Origin: Acinetobacter sp. LoGeW2-3
GTDB lineage: Bacteria; Pseudomonadota; Gammaproteobacteria; Pseudomonadales; Moraxellaceae
Direction: 5' to 3'
DNA length: 64,000 bases
NCBI RefSeq assembly: GCF_002688565.1
Contig: NZ_CP024011.1
Coordinates: 1,240,001 to 1,304,000 of the forward strand
Of this stretch, positions 18,076 to 26,777 are shown in pieces. Made by a program: the position numbers and the translations under genes. The stretch's first letter is position 1. The number at the start of each line of letters is the position of its first letter. The notes under the pieces were generated by a model, which was not told where the DNA came from, made no database searches, and was given only the letters and a program-made list of their open reading frames with translations.

Positions 18076-19113
18076 ATGGAACAACTCGCAACATTAGAAG
18101 ATTTACCGAAAGAGTATGTCTCAAATTTGACGGATTCGAATCTTGTCCCACTTTGGCCAAGTCTCCGTAATGTATTACCACCGCTGCAACCCATTCCTCA
18201 GACTCAAGTCACGGCTTGGCACTTTAAGGACATCAAGCCTTTATTGCTGCAAGCGGGTGAGTTAACCCCAATTGAAAAAGCTGAACGTCGTGTACTGGTG
18301 TTGGCAAATCCAGGCCATGGTCTGGAAAACATGAAAGCGACTTCTTCTATCTATTTAGGCATGCAATTATTACTGCCGAATGAATGGGCGCCGTCACATC
18401 GTCATACCCCAAATGCAGTCCGTCTGATTGTAGAAGGTACGGGTGCATACACGACTGTAGAAGGCCAGAAATGCATGATGGAGCACGGTGACTTAATCCT
18501 GACGCCATCAGGTTTATGGCATGAACATGGTCACGATGGTAATGAACCCGTGATCTGGCTGGATGTACTGGATCTACCGCTAGTGTATTACATGGAAGCT
18601 TCTTTTGTAGAAGGTGGTGATGTGCAGGAAGTGAAGGGCACTGACCGCAGTCATCATTATGGCAAAGGCATTGTACCAAGCGTGCATTTTGTTCGTGAAA
18701 ACTCTGGCTATCCATTGCTGCGCTATTCATGGAAAAACGCAAAACAGGTACTTGATGACCTAGCAAATGATTCAAGCCATCAAGGGCCTGCGCAAATCAG
18801 TTATGTCAACCCTGAAACTGGGGAAGACTGTCAAAAAATTATTGGCTATTCGGCGATCCGTTTAGCACCGAATGAAGTGGTACAGCTGAAACGTCGTTCT
18901 GCAGCTCAAGTATTCCACGTGATTGAAGGTCAAATGCAGATCGATATCAATGAATACAGCCACGAACTCTCTCGTTCAGATACCGCATGTGCACCTTGTT
19001 TTGCACAAATTGATTTAATCAATAACGGTGATGAGCCTTGTTATATCTTTGTTGCCGATGAAGCACCTTTACAGAAAAAGTTAGGTCTTTATTCGACACG
19101 CGCACGCATCTAA
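18076..19113 (+). CDS. gtdA: Gentisate 1,2-dioxygenase
   Basis: Fe(II) bicupin dioxygenase that cleaves gentisate to maleylpyruvate. The 345-residue length is typical. The first cupin carries SHRHTPNAVRLIVEG near residues 105-120 (HxH metal ligands) and the third ligand in SGLWHEHGHDG near 153. The second cupin (about 260-330) includes VFHVIEGQMQID but lacks the full metal set, as in the family. It is the first gene of a five-gene plus-strand operon, divergent from the LysR regulator. The following monooxygenase would supply its substrate and the isomerase and hydrolase downstream consume its product. AAAGAGGCTCGCTG before the ATG gives a plausible ribosome site. Confidence 0.95.
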   Translation: MEQLATLEDLPKEYVSNLTDSNLVPLWPSLRNVLPPLQPIPQTQVTAWHFKDIKPLLLQAGELTPIEKAERRVLVLANPGHGLENMKATSSIYLGMQLLLPNEWAPSHRHTPNAVRLIVEGTGAYTTVEGQKCMMEHGDLILTPSGLWHEHGHDGNEPVIWLDVLDLPLVYYMEASFVEGGDVQEVKGTDRSHHYGKGIVPSVHFVRENSGYPLLRYSWKNAKQVLDDLANDSSHQGPAQISYVNPETGEDCQKIIGYSAIRLAPNEVVQLKRRSAAQVFHVIEGQMQIDINEYSHELSRSDTACAPCFAQIDLINNGDEPCYIFVADEAPLQKKLGLYSTRARI

Positions 19114-19132
19114 ACATTTGGAAGGAATCGAC

Positions 19133-20353
19133 ATGAGTATTGATCAACGTCCTATTTTAATCGCAGGTGGCGGTATCGGTGGTTTCGCAGCAGCATTGGC
19201 ACTGACGAAACAAGGCTTCAAAGTCAAAGTATTTGAACAGGCACCAGAAATTGGTGAGATTGGTGCCGGCATCCAGTTAGGTCCAAATGCCTTCCATGCT
19301 TTCGATGCTTTAGGTATCGGTGAGATTGCCCGTGGTAAAGCAGTCTATACTGACTATATGGTGATGCATGATGCGTTGGATGAATACCAAGTGGGTAAAA
19401 TTCCAACTGATGAACGCTTCCGTGAACGTTTCGGTAACCCGTATGCGGTAATTCACCGTGCCGATATCCATGGTTCATTGGTTGAAGGCGCATCTAAAGT
19501 GGGTGATCTGGAAGTGATTACCGATTGCCGTATTCGGTCTGTATCCCAAACTGAAGATGAAGTATCAATTACCGATCAACATGGCAATACTTATGTCGGT
19601 CAGGCTTTGATTGGTGCGGACGGTGTGAAATCAGTTGTACGTGAAACTTTAGTAGGCGATCCAGCACTTGTAACGGGTCATGTGGTGTATCGTGCAGTTG
19701 TGCCGAAAGAAGAATTCCCGGATAACCTGAAATGGAACGCAGCAAGTATCTGGGTTGGGCCAAACTGTCACCTTGTGCATTACCCATTACGTGGCGGTGA
19801 AGAATACAACGTGGTTGTGACTTTCCATAGCCTTCAGCAGGAAGAGTGGGGCGTAACAGACGGTTCTAAAGAAGAAGTCCTCTCTTACTTCGAAGGCATC
19901 TGTCCAAAAGCACGTCAGCTTATTGAGCTGCCAAAATGCTGGAAACGTTGGGCGACTGCAGACCGTGAACCAATTTCACAATGGACCTTTGGTCGAATTA
20001 CATTATTGGGCGATGCCGCGCATCCTACCACGCAATATATGGCACAAGGTGCATGTATGGCACTTGAAGATGCGGTGACCTTGGGTGAAGCACTTCGTGT
20101 CTGCAATAACGATATCCATCAAGCCTTTGACCTGTATCAAAAATCACGTATTGCCCGTACGGCGCGTATTGTGTTGTCTTCACGAGAAATGGGCAAACTT
20201 TACCATGCGCATGGTGTACAACGTCTGATTCGCAATGACTTATGGCGTGGCCGTTCAGCAGAACGTTTCTACGATGCAATGGAATGGTTATACGGCTGGA
20301 AAGTTGAAAACTGTCTGGTTGCTGCAGAGCATTTTCAAGGAAAAGTAGCATGA
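19133..20353 (+). CDS. mhbM: 3-hydroxybenzoate 6-monooxygenase (FAD-dependent)
   Basis: Single-component NADH-dependent flavoprotein hydroxylase that converts 3-hydroxybenzoate to gentisate. Visible motifs: ILIAGGGIGGFAAALAL near residue 8 (FAD GxGxxG), EIGEIGAGIQLGPNA, VIHRADIHGSL, the DG motif in LIGADGVKSVVR near 160, and GRITLLGDAAHPTTQYMAQGA near 290 (the GD FAD motif). ATG 19133 is preceded by GGAAGGA; a TTG 15 bases upstream is also in frame but less likely. The 406-residue size and gentisate context favour 3HB 6-hydroxylase over salicylate 1-hydroxylase, though both share this fold. It starts 19 bases after gtdA and overlaps the isomerase gene by 4 bases (ATGA). Confidence 0.9.
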   Translation: MSIDQRPILIAGGGIGGFAAALALTKQGFKVKVFEQAPEIGEIGAGIQLGPNAFHAFDALGIGEIARGKAVYTDYMVMHDALDEYQVGKIPTDERFRERFGNPYAVIHRADIHGSLVEGASKVGDLEVITDCRIRSVSQTEDEVSITDQHGNTYVGQALIGADGVKSVVRETLVGDPALVTGHVVYRAVVPKEEFPDNLKWNAASIWVGPNCHLVHYPLRGGEEYNVVVTFHSLQQEEWGVTDGSKEEVLSYFEGICPKARQLIELPKCWKRWATADREPISQWTFGRITLLGDAAHPTTQYMAQGACMALEDAVTLGEALRVCNNDIHQAFDLYQKSRIARTARIVLSSREMGKLYHAHGVQRLIRNDLWRGRSAERFYDAMEWLYGWKVENCLVAAEHFQGKVA

Positions 20354-20988
20354 AACTCTATGGCTTTTTCCGTAGCGGAACTTCACACCGTCTAAGAATT
20401 GCACTCAACCTGAAAGGCTTAAGCTACGAACAGGTGTCTGTATCACTGGCGAAAAACCAGCATCATCAAGAGGATTTTAAAGCATTGAACCCTCAGGGTT
20501 TGGTGCCAGTGCTGGAAACAGAACAAGGCTTATTAACGCAAAGCCCAGCAATTATTGAATGGTTAGAAGAAGTATATCCAGAAGTCGCACTTCTTCCAAA
20601 AGACCCATTTGAAAAAGCTAAAGTCCGTGCTTTGGCAGCAATTGTGGGCTGTGATATTCACCCGATTAATAACAAGCGTGTGCTTGAGTATCTTCGCAAC
20701 AATCTTGGTCAAGATGAAAACCAGGTATTGGCATGGTGTGCTGAATGGATTTCTAAAGGTTTTGAGGCTTTGGAAGCTCTATTACAGCAAGATCAGACAC
20801 GACAAAACTTCTGTTATGGCAACAGTGCAACATTGGCAGATGTGTATTTGATTCCGCAAGTCTATTCAGCAAAACGCTTTAAGGTGGATTTAACCCCTTA
20901 TCCAACGATTGTTTCGATTTATGAGCATTGCATGCAGTTGGAGGCTTTCCAAAAAGCGGATCCTGCACAACAAGCAGATGCAATCTAA
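20350..20988 (+). CDS. mhbI: Maleylpyruvate isomerase (zeta-class GST fold)
   Basis: Isomerises maleylpyruvate to fumarylpyruvate, with glutathione as cofactor in most members. The 212-residue zeta-GST shows MKLYGFFRSGTSHRLRIAL at the N-terminus (SxxSxRVR-like active-site motif, here RSGTSHRLR), LNPQGLVPVLE near 50, LTQSPAIIEWLEE near 65 and IHPINNKRVLEYL near 101. The ATG overlaps the monooxygenase stop by 4 bases, so translation is coupled. Maleylacetoacetate isomerase is the near alternative, but the gentisate operon context decides for maleylpyruvate. Confidence 0.92.
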   Translation: MKLYGFFRSGTSHRLRIALNLKGLSYEQVSVSLAKNQHHQEDFKALNPQGLVPVLETEQGLLTQSPAIIEWLEEVYPEVALLPKDPFEKAKVRALAAIVGCDIHPINNKRVLEYLRNNLGQDENQVLAWCAEWISKGFEALEALLQQDQTRQNFCYGNSATLADVYLIPQVYSAKRFKVDLTPYPTIVSIYEHCMQLEAFQKADPAQQADAI

Positions 20989-21024
20989 ACACAGTTATTA
21001 AAGATTTAAATCAGGAAATTTATT

Positions 21025-21729
21025 ATGTCATTTGTATTTGAACCGATTGAAACTGCTGCATTGCCGATTGTAGATTCTGAACAGCAATATCCAGTACGCC
21101 GTGTGTACTGTGTAGGTCGTAACTATGCTGCGCATGCACGTGAAATGGGCTTCGATCCAGATCGTGAACCACCATTCTTCTTCTGCAAACCAAATGATAA
21201 GGAATCAGTTGTGCCAGTACCTGCAGGTCAGGCCGTTGATCTTCCATACCCAACCCAAACGTCAAACTACCATTACGAAATCGAGCTTGTAGTAGCGATT
21301 GGTAAAGATGGTAAAGACATTTCAGTTGAAGACGCGAAAGACTACATTTTTGGTTATGCGGTCGGTCTGGACATGACTCGCCGTGACTTGCAAATGGGTA
21401 TGCGTGAAAAAGGCCGTCCATGGGAAATTGGTAAAGCATTCGACTTCTCTGCACCCATTGGTCCAATTCACCCAATTTCTGCCACAGGCGAAATCAATCA
21501 AGCGGACATTCACTTAACTGTGAACGGTAAAACTGAACAACGCAGTGATGTGAGCCATCTAATTTGGGATGTATCAGAAACGATTGCCAATCTTTCAACT
21601 TTGTTTGAATTAAAAGCTGGTGACTTAATTTTCACAGGTACACCAGAAGGCGTTGGTGCAGTTGTGAAAGGTGATGTAATGCGTGCGGAAGTCGCAGGCT
21701 TAACTGGTATCACTGTAAATGTAATCTAA
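21025..21729 (+). CDS. mhbH: Fumarylpyruvate hydrolase (FAH family)
   Basis: Last enzyme of the gentisate pathway, hydrolysing fumarylpyruvate to fumarate and pyruvate, which enter central metabolism. The 234-residue FAH fold shows VRRVYCVGRNYAAHAREMG near residue 28, FFCKPNDKESVV near 50, the metal ligands in HYEIELVVAIG (ExE) near 80 and GYAVGLDMTRRDLQ with Asp near 113, and IFTGTPEGVG near 210. TCAGGAAAT precedes the ATG. It lies 36 bases after the isomerase gene and 102 before the transporter gene. Confidence 0.93.
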   Translation: MSFVFEPIETAALPIVDSEQQYPVRRVYCVGRNYAAHAREMGFDPDREPPFFFCKPNDKESVVPVPAGQAVDLPYPTQTSNYHYEIELVVAIGKDGKDISVEDAKDYIFGYAVGLDMTRRDLQMGMREKGRPWEIGKAFDFSAPIGPIHPISATGEINQADIHLTVNGKTEQRSDVSHLIWDVSETIANLSTLFELKAGDLIFTGTPEGVGAVVKGDVMRAEVAGLTGITVNVI

Positions 21730-21831
21730 CATTTGCTTTAAAGATGGCTCACAACAATAACAGCATGAGCCATCTTCTATTTACTCAGGAATGCAAAAAC
21801 GTAGGGATGCGTTTTTGAAAGAGGGTTTCCT

Positions 21832-23190
21832 ATGTCTCAGAATCAGCAATCGATCGATGTACAAAGCTTCATTGATCGCAATCCACTTTCCCGTTCACAA
21901 AAACTCATTATGTGGCTCTGCTTTATCATCGTGGCAATCGATGGTTTTGATACAGCTGCTGTCGGCTTTATTGCACCCGCGTTAAAAGCTGAATGGGCAT
22001 TAGAAGCGACCAGTCTGGCACCATTATTTGGTGCGGGTTTATTTGGTTTGATGGCCGGTGCATTGGTGTTTGGACCACTTTCCGATAAATTGGGCCGTAA
22101 AACGATTTTGATTGGTTCCATCTTTGTCTTTGGTCTGGCCAGTCTCATCTCTGCATTTGCAACAGATTTAAACTCACTGATTTTCTGGCGCTTTGTGACA
22201 GGCCTAGGTTTAGGCGGGGCAATGCCAAATGCGATTACCTTGACCTCTGAATATAGCCCAACCCGCCGTCGTTCTAATCTTGTGACTTTAATGTTCTGTG
22301 GTTTTACCATTGGTTCTGCATTGGGTGGCATTCTATCTGCACAACTGCTTCCGAGTATCGGTTGGCATGGGATTCTGATGATTGGTGGGATTGCGCCACT
22401 GGCAACCATTCCTTTCTTACTTCTATTCCTTCCTGAGTCACTTAAATTCCTGGTGCTAAAAAATAAAGCCCAAGAAAAAATTGATAAAATTGTCTGTAAA
22501 ATTGCACCACATGTTGTAAATCCTCCACGTTTGGTGCCAACACCAAATGAAACCAATAAAACCGGTATTCGTGACTTATTTAGCCGTCAATATGCGCTGG
22601 GTACTTTCCTGATCTGGTGCACTTTCTTCATGAGCCTGTTGATCATCTATTTGATTTCAAGCTGGATGCCAACCATGTTGACCAATCACGGTTTTAATCT
22701 TGAAAATGCATCTTGGGTAACTTCAGTATTCCAGGTGGGCGGTACGATTGGTGCGATTGTTATTGGCTACATGATGGATAAAACGGATTCAACCAAAGTG
22801 TTGAGCATGGCTTACATCCTAGGTGCAGTCTTCCTGGTGTGCTTAGGATTTGGTATCGAAAATGCCATGATGCCATTGTTACTTTTAGGCATGTTTGGTG
22901 TAGGGATTGGCATCAGCGGTTCACAAGTCGGTGTCAACGCGTTTTCATCAAGTTTCTATCCAACCCACTGTCGTGCAACAGGTGTAAGCTGGGCAAATGC
23001 AGTCGGCCGTTCTGGTTCAGTGGTAGGTTCGGTGATTGGTGGCTGGTTGATGTCATTAAACCTGACGACATTTGAAATTCTATCCTTGCTGGCTATTCCT
23101 GCACTCTTTGCCGCCTTTGCATTGTTTATGTTGAAACAGATGAAGAAAAAAGCTGTCAAATCGGAATATGCAGCAGTTGCTCAAAGCTAA
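21832..23190 (+). CDS. mhbT: MFS aromatic acid:proton symporter (3-hydroxybenzoate or gentisate uptake)
   Basis: Inner-membrane transporter of the aromatic acid:H+ symporter (AAHS) family, 452 residues and 12 predicted helices. Diagnostic motifs: IVAIDGFDTAAVGFIAPAL in helix 1 (the DGxD aromatic-acid motif), GPLSDKLGRKTIL in loop 2-3, and GLGLGGAMPNAITLTSEY in helix 4. It is the fifth gene of the gentisate operon and the last before a strong terminator. Klebsiella MhbT and Corynebacterium GenK belong to this family; whether the substrate is 3-hydroxybenzoate or gentisate cannot be told from sequence. GAGGGTTTCCT lies before the ATG. Confidence 0.92.
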   Translation: MSQNQQSIDVQSFIDRNPLSRSQKLIMWLCFIIVAIDGFDTAAVGFIAPALKAEWALEATSLAPLFGAGLFGLMAGALVFGPLSDKLGRKTILIGSIFVFGLASLISAFATDLNSLIFWRFVTGLGLGGAMPNAITLTSEYSPTRRRSNLVTLMFCGFTIGSALGGILSAQLLPSIGWHGILMIGGIAPLATIPFLLLFLPESLKFLVLKNKAQEKIDKIVCKIAPHVVNPPRLVPTPNETNKTGIRDLFSRQYALGTFLIWCTFFMSLLIIYLISSWMPTMLTNHGFNLENASWVTSVFQVGGTIGAIVIGYMMDKTDSTKVLSMAYILGAVFLVCLGFGIENAMMPLLLLGMFGVGIGISGSQVGVNAFSSSFYPTHCRATGVSWANAVGRSGSVVGSVIGGWLMSLNLTTFEILSLLAIPALFAAFALFMLKQMKKKAVKSEYAAVAQS

Positions 23191-23207
23191 AAATTAAGTT
23201 TTGATGC

Positions 23208-23238
23208 AAAAAAGTTGGGCATTTTCCCAACTTTTTTA
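23208..23238 (+). terminator. Rho-independent terminator of the gentisate operon
   Basis: AAAAAGTTGGG and CCCAACTTTTT form an 11-bp perfect stem with a six-base loop, followed by T residues, directly after the transporter gene. Confidence 0.9.
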
Positions 23239-23256
23239 TTTTCAGGATTCAAAAAA

Positions 23257-23371
23257 TTAGAATTTCTTATCGGCACTTAACAGCAGTTTAGGGGTTGATT
23301 CATTGGGACGTACTTTATACACGCAGACATTATTCTGATTATAGATAACTGGCTGAAGACAATAATTTTTT
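23257..23371 (-). pseudogene. C-terminal remnant of an unidentified gene
   Basis: Read on the minus strand, this stretch encodes about 37 codons ending in TAA at 23259-23257. The composition looks like real protein (CLQPVIYNQNNVCVYKV, then RPNESTPKLLL, then SADKKF) but there is no start codon and the frame closes with a stop just upstream. I read it as the tail of a decayed gene left between the gentisate operon and the tRNA genes. It is not identified and could be chance. Confidence 0.35.
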
Positions 23372-23480
23372 ATCTTTTAGATGAATGATTTAATTGAAGC
23401 AGAAGGATGGTAGAAATAGTCTACTAGAAGTCTATGGAACTAAGTATCTGATCTCTAGCTGGCTAAATACCCTGGAAATA

Positions 23481-23512
23481 AAAAAGCCCCAATCTTTCGA
23501 TCAGGGCTTTTA
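23481..23512 (-). terminator. Terminator of the tRNA-Gly transcript
   Basis: AAAAGCCC and GGGCTTTT pair around a 12-14 base loop, immediately downstream (minus strand) of the second tRNA gene. Confidence 0.75.
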
Positions 23513-23517
23513 AAATC

Positions 23518-23593
<76 letters not shown>

Positions 23594-23640
23594 AGGGTCG
23601 AATAATTTTTTACTGTTAAAAAACTAAACAAAAAAGAATT

Positions 23641-23716
<76 letters not shown>

Positions 23717-23725
23717 ATGCCGTGT

Positions 23726-23753
23726 ATAATACAGCATGCAAAAACAGGGTCAA
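23726..23753 (-). promoter_or_regulatory. Sigma-70 promoter of the tRNA-Gly genes
   Basis: On the minus strand TTGACC (-35, at 23753-23748) and TATTAT (-10, at 23731-23726) are 16 bases apart, and the -10 lies 9 bases before the first tRNA base. Confidence 0.7.
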
Positions 23754-23955
23754 TAACTTTATGAAAAATCTTGCACCGTTTGCATAAAATAAAATCAATT
23801 CAGCCAATCCAGTCATATAAACAGACAAAATTTATGCAAAATTTTGTTAAAACAGAAGCTTGGTAGCCTTTAACCGTCTTTGTGGACAGTAAAACTCCCA
23901 ACAGAACAGGGTATACTGAAGGAAATTTGAGACATTTTTATTTTTGGAGAAGGCC

Positions 23956-24264
23956 ATGAGCATTGAACAAGTATTAAGGGAACGTCTGGCTACCTTGTCT
24001 CCATCTCATCTTGAGGTGGTGAATGAGTCTTCTGGTCATGGTGGTTATTACCCAGGTAAAGAATCACACTTTAAAGCAGTGATTGTCAGTGAAGCCTTTG
24101 CCGGCCTACGTCAGGTGCAGCGTCATCAGAAAGTTTATGCAGCAGTAGGGGACTTGTTGAGCCCGGAAAAAATCCATGCGCTAGCGATCCATGCGTTCCT
24201 TCCAGAAGAGTGGGTCGGTCAGGATACCACCAGTCCAGAATGCGCTCATGCCCCGAAAAACTAA
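23956..24264 (+). CDS. bolA: BolA family protein
   Basis: Small BolA-like protein of 102 residues. Members bind [2Fe-2S] clusters with monothiol glutaredoxins and influence stress response and morphology. Visible features: LEVVNESSGH (the family beta-strand/His segment), KESHFKAVIVSEAFAGLRQVQRHQKVYAAVGDLL spread over the central part, including the conserved RHQ helix-turn motif, and IHALAIHAFLPEEW at the end. ATG 23956 has GGAGAAGG at ideal spacing; an in-frame TTG 12 bases earlier is rejected. It is followed 9 bases later by the SirB2 gene, so these two are probably one operon. Confidence 0.93.
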   Translation: MSIEQVLRERLATLSPSHLEVVNESSGHGGYYPGKESHFKAVIVSEAFAGLRQVQRHQKVYAAVGDLLSPEKIHALAIHAFLPEEWVGQDTTSPECAHAPKN

Positions 24265-24273
24265 GAGGAACAT

Positions 24274-24666
24274 ATGGAAACCCAATTACTCGTCAAGATT
24301 ATCCATATGTCTGCAGCCAGCCTGGCAATTGTTGCAATTCTGGCACGTGCATTTACCTTGTTTGTAGGTACCCAGGGCAATTTACCTAATCCAATTGCAC
24401 GCAAGCTATTTGTTGCCTTGCAGCATCTGGCACTTGCCGTGATTGCCCTGACTGGTGTCATTGCGCTGGTCATGAAGAATTTTGAGGTACAGCCCTGGTT
24501 CTATGCCAAGGTCATTTTATTCCTGGTACTGGTTTCATCATTGATGAAAGCCTATAAAAAAGACGATTCAGTGCTCCTGGTTCAGCGTCGTGCTGGCTTG
24601 GTTGTTGCTATCATTTCATTAGCTGCAATTATGGCACTGGTGATTATTAAGCCAACTTTTGGCTAA
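24274..24666 (+). CDS. SirB2-family integral membrane protein
   Basis: Small inner-membrane protein of 130 residues with four predicted hydrophobic helices (about 8-27, 45-65, 74-90 and 105-127). The HMSAASLAIVAILARA and VQRRAGLVVAII segments match the SirB (invasion gene expression up-regulator) family as I recall it. Its biochemical role is unknown. It is next to bolA in this window and AGGAAC precedes the ATG. A functional label beyond family would be guesswork. Confidence 0.75.
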   Translation: METQLLVKIIHMSAASLAIVAILARAFTLFVGTQGNLPNPIARKLFVALQHLALAVIALTGVIALVMKNFEVQPWFYAKVILFLVLVSSLMKAYKKDDSVLLVQRRAGLVVAIISLAAIMALVIIKPTFG

Positions 24667-24727
24667 AACATAAATCATTTTACTTAGCCAAATTTAAATA
24701 GATTGATAAAAATAATAGGGGGTTTTA

Positions 24728-25564
24728 ATGCGTACACGTGTGGTGTTTAACCAAAAGGGTGGCGTGGGGAAGTCGAGTATTGCTGTGAATCTGGCAGCGA
24801 TCAGTGCACATCAGGGCCATAAAACCCTATTGATTGACCTCGATCCACAGGCCAATTCCAGTCAGTATCTGCTTGGCGATGATGCGACCTATTCGGGAGA
24901 TAAACCTGCATTAGAACCCAATATTGAAAACTATTTTGATGAGGTGCTAGGCAGCCAGCAAAACAAGAGCCTAATAGGTAATGCCATCGGCTCGATTCTG
25001 AAAACCCGTTCCAAAGGGCTAGAAAGCTATGTGCACCAGTCGCCCTTTAAACATCTGGATGTTATTCCAGCCAGTCCAAGCCTAGGTACACTGGCACATG
25101 CACTAGAATCCAAACACAAAATCTATAAGCTACGCGATGCTTTGCAGCAGCTGTCAGGTCAGTATGAGCGGGTATTTATTGATACACCGCCAGCTTTTAA
25201 TTTCTTTACTTTATCGGCGCTGATTGCGGCAGATCGGGTATTGATTCCTTTTGACTGTGATGTGTTCTCCAAACGCGCGCTGCATACCCTGATTGAAAAT
25301 GTGATCGAAACCCAGGACGATCATAATGACCGTCTGGAAATTGAAGGCATTGTGGTGAATCAGTTCCAGGCGCAAGCCAAATTGCCACGTGATGTGGTTC
25401 AGCAGCTCAAAGATGAGGGCTTGCCAGTGCTAGATAATATGCTGCCGCCATCAGTGATCATGAAGGAATCACATCAGAAAAATCAGCCCTTAATTCATCT
25501 GGCTACTGATCATAAATTGACTCAGGCCTATCAATCGTTGTTCAATGAGATTGAGCAAAAATAA
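24728..25564 (+). CDS. ParA/MinD-type AAA ATPase (orphan)
   Basis: Deviant-Walker-A ATPase of 278 residues. The N-terminus has FNQKGGVGKSSIAVNLAA (deviant Walker A with both lysines), LLIDLDPQANSSQYLLG follows near 38, and the Walker B region reads RVFIDTPPAFNF near 150. There is no helix-turn-helix extension and no adjacent parB, so this is an orphan rather than the oriC-proximal parA. Related chromosomal orphans position chemoreceptors, carboxysomes or other cargo. A 35-base gap separates it from a small lipoprotein gene. Role unknown; partitioning of the chromosome itself is unlikely without ParB beside it. Confidence 0.85.
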   Translation: MRTRVVFNQKGGVGKSSIAVNLAAISAHQGHKTLLIDLDPQANSSQYLLGDDATYSGDKPALEPNIENYFDEVLGSQQNKSLIGNAIGSILKTRSKGLESYVHQSPFKHLDVIPASPSLGTLAHALESKHKIYKLRDALQQLSGQYERVFIDTPPAFNFFTLSALIAADRVLIPFDCDVFSKRALHTLIENVIETQDDHNDRLEIEGIVVNQFQAQAKLPRDVVQQLKDEGLPVLDNMLPPSVIMKESHQKNQPLIHLATDHKLTQAYQSLFNEIEQK

Positions 25565-25580
25565 GATTGATGATTCCAGC

Positions 25581-25976
25581 ATGAAACTCGTGAAATTCAG
25601 TCTTGGCATCGTGGGTCTGGCATTGTTGAGTGCCTGTGCCACGACCGTCAAGCCGACCTATGTGTCGCCAACCCAATATCAGTCTTTTGACTGTGGTCAG
25701 CTACAGGGCGAATACAACCGTATCCAGCAGTATATCGACAGTGGCGTGCAAGCACCGAAACGTACCGGTGTTGGTGTCGGCGTGGGTGTTGGCGGTGGCT
25801 GGGGTAGCCATAGTGGTTGGGGCATTGGACCAAGTATTTCTGTAAATATGGGCCAGTCTTCCACTACCAAAAAAACTGAAGTAGCTCGTCTGTTAGGTGA
25901 GCAGGAAGCAATTGTACAGGCAGCGCGTTATAAGAGTTGTCCACTGATTGTTCGCCAGACTGCACCCCAAAAATAG
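25581..25976 (+). CDS. Small glycine-rich lipoprotein
   Basis: 131-residue lipoprotein precursor: a short basic N-terminus, hydrophobic stretch GIVGLALLSAC with a lipobox (LSAC, Cys near residue 19) and a mature protein containing FDCGQLQGEYNRIQQYI and a long Gly/Val-rich loop (GVGVGVGVGGGWG) before a helical end. I chose ATG 25581 because it gives the canonical signal peptide. The frame also opens at 25545, overlapping the ParA gene. No RBS is strong. Function unknown; the DCGQLQ segment recurs in Acinetobacter metal- or envelope-related lipoproteins by impression only. Confidence 0.7.
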   Translation: MKLVKFSLGIVGLALLSACATTVKPTYVSPTQYQSFDCGQLQGEYNRIQQYIDSGVQAPKRTGVGVGVGVGGGWGSHSGWGIGPSISVNMGQSSTTKKTEVARLLGEQEAIVQAARYKSCPLIVRQTAPQK

Positions 25977-25994
25977 TGATGAAGATCAAAAATG

Positions 25995-26022
25995 AAAATG
26001 CTGACTAAGGTCGGCATTTTTT
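25995..26022 (+). terminator. Terminator after the ParA/lipoprotein genes
   Basis: AAAATGCTGAC and GTCGGCATTTT pair (one G-T) around a four-base loop, followed by a T run. Confidence 0.75.
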
Positions 26023-26166
26023 AGCACTGTATTCTACCAATGGTCTTTATTTTGCATAGTAAACAGGCTGGAATGACTGTCCGGAACAAATTTATGAGAA
26101 TTTTCATCTTGTTATATGCTGGGTAGTTTCGTTAATGTTGCGCCATTCTTTGGGGTAAGTTTGCGT

Positions 26167-26760
26167 ATGATCGAAAACTGGCTATTTATTTTGGCTGTGA
26201 TTGCAGTATTGATGATTCCCGGACCGGGCAATGCACTGGTTGCAAGTGCTGCACATCAACATGGTCAGGCCAGAACCAGTTTATATATGCCTGCCATTCT
26301 GCTGGGCTATTTCTATGCCATTAATGTCTGGGCTCTACTGATTCATCTTGCAGTGCCGATCTGGCCAAATTTCCAAGGCATGCTGCATATATTGAGTTCG
26401 ATTACCGTCGGCTGGATGACCTTCCGCCTGTTTAAAGCCAAACAGCTGGAACAACATAACCATAAGCACCCGATGATACGACCTTGGCAGATGTTTACTG
26501 CGACTTTAAAAAATCCCAAAGCAGCTTTATTTGCTGCGGGTATCTTGCCTATGGCGACCTGGGAAAGTCCCACCAATTTTGTACTGGTCTTTGCGATATT
26601 TAGTCTAGTGACGTTACCGGTGTTTGTGTTCTGGATGTCCTTCGGTCAGGCAATTCTGGCAGGAGAATCTGAAAAAATAAAAACCGACCTGGTTTATAAA
26701 GGGTCGGTTCTGTTTTTGCTGCTATGCTTAATTCCGCTGATTATCAGTATCTTTAACTGA
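26167..26760 (+). CDS. LysE-family amino acid/metabolite exporter
   Basis: Predicted inner-membrane exporter of the LysE/RhtB superfamily, 197 residues with about six hydrophobic segments. The signature MIPGPGNALVASAA occurs near residue 18 in helix 1, and ATLKNPKAALFAAGILP near 118 is the family's NPK motif. ATG 26167 is supported by GGGGTAAG upstream. The frame extends to 26116, which would add 17 residues before the first helix and is unlikely. Substrate is not predictable. It stands alone between the lipoprotein and dedA genes. Confidence 0.82.
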   Translation: MIENWLFILAVIAVLMIPGPGNALVASAAHQHGQARTSLYMPAILLGYFYAINVWALLIHLAVPIWPNFQGMLHILSSITVGWMTFRLFKAKQLEQHNHKHPMIRPWQMFTATLKNPKAALFAAGILPMATWESPTNFVLVFAIFSLVTLPVFVFWMSFGQAILAGESEKIKTDLVYKGSVLFLLLCLIPLIISIFN

Positions 26761-26777
26761 GCCTGCGGTTTTTAATT

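Noticed and set aside
24728..25564. ParA as the partner of the parS site at 34002
   Set aside because: There is no parB beside it, and the canonical parAB operon normally lies near gidB/oriC; distance and missing neighbour argue against it.
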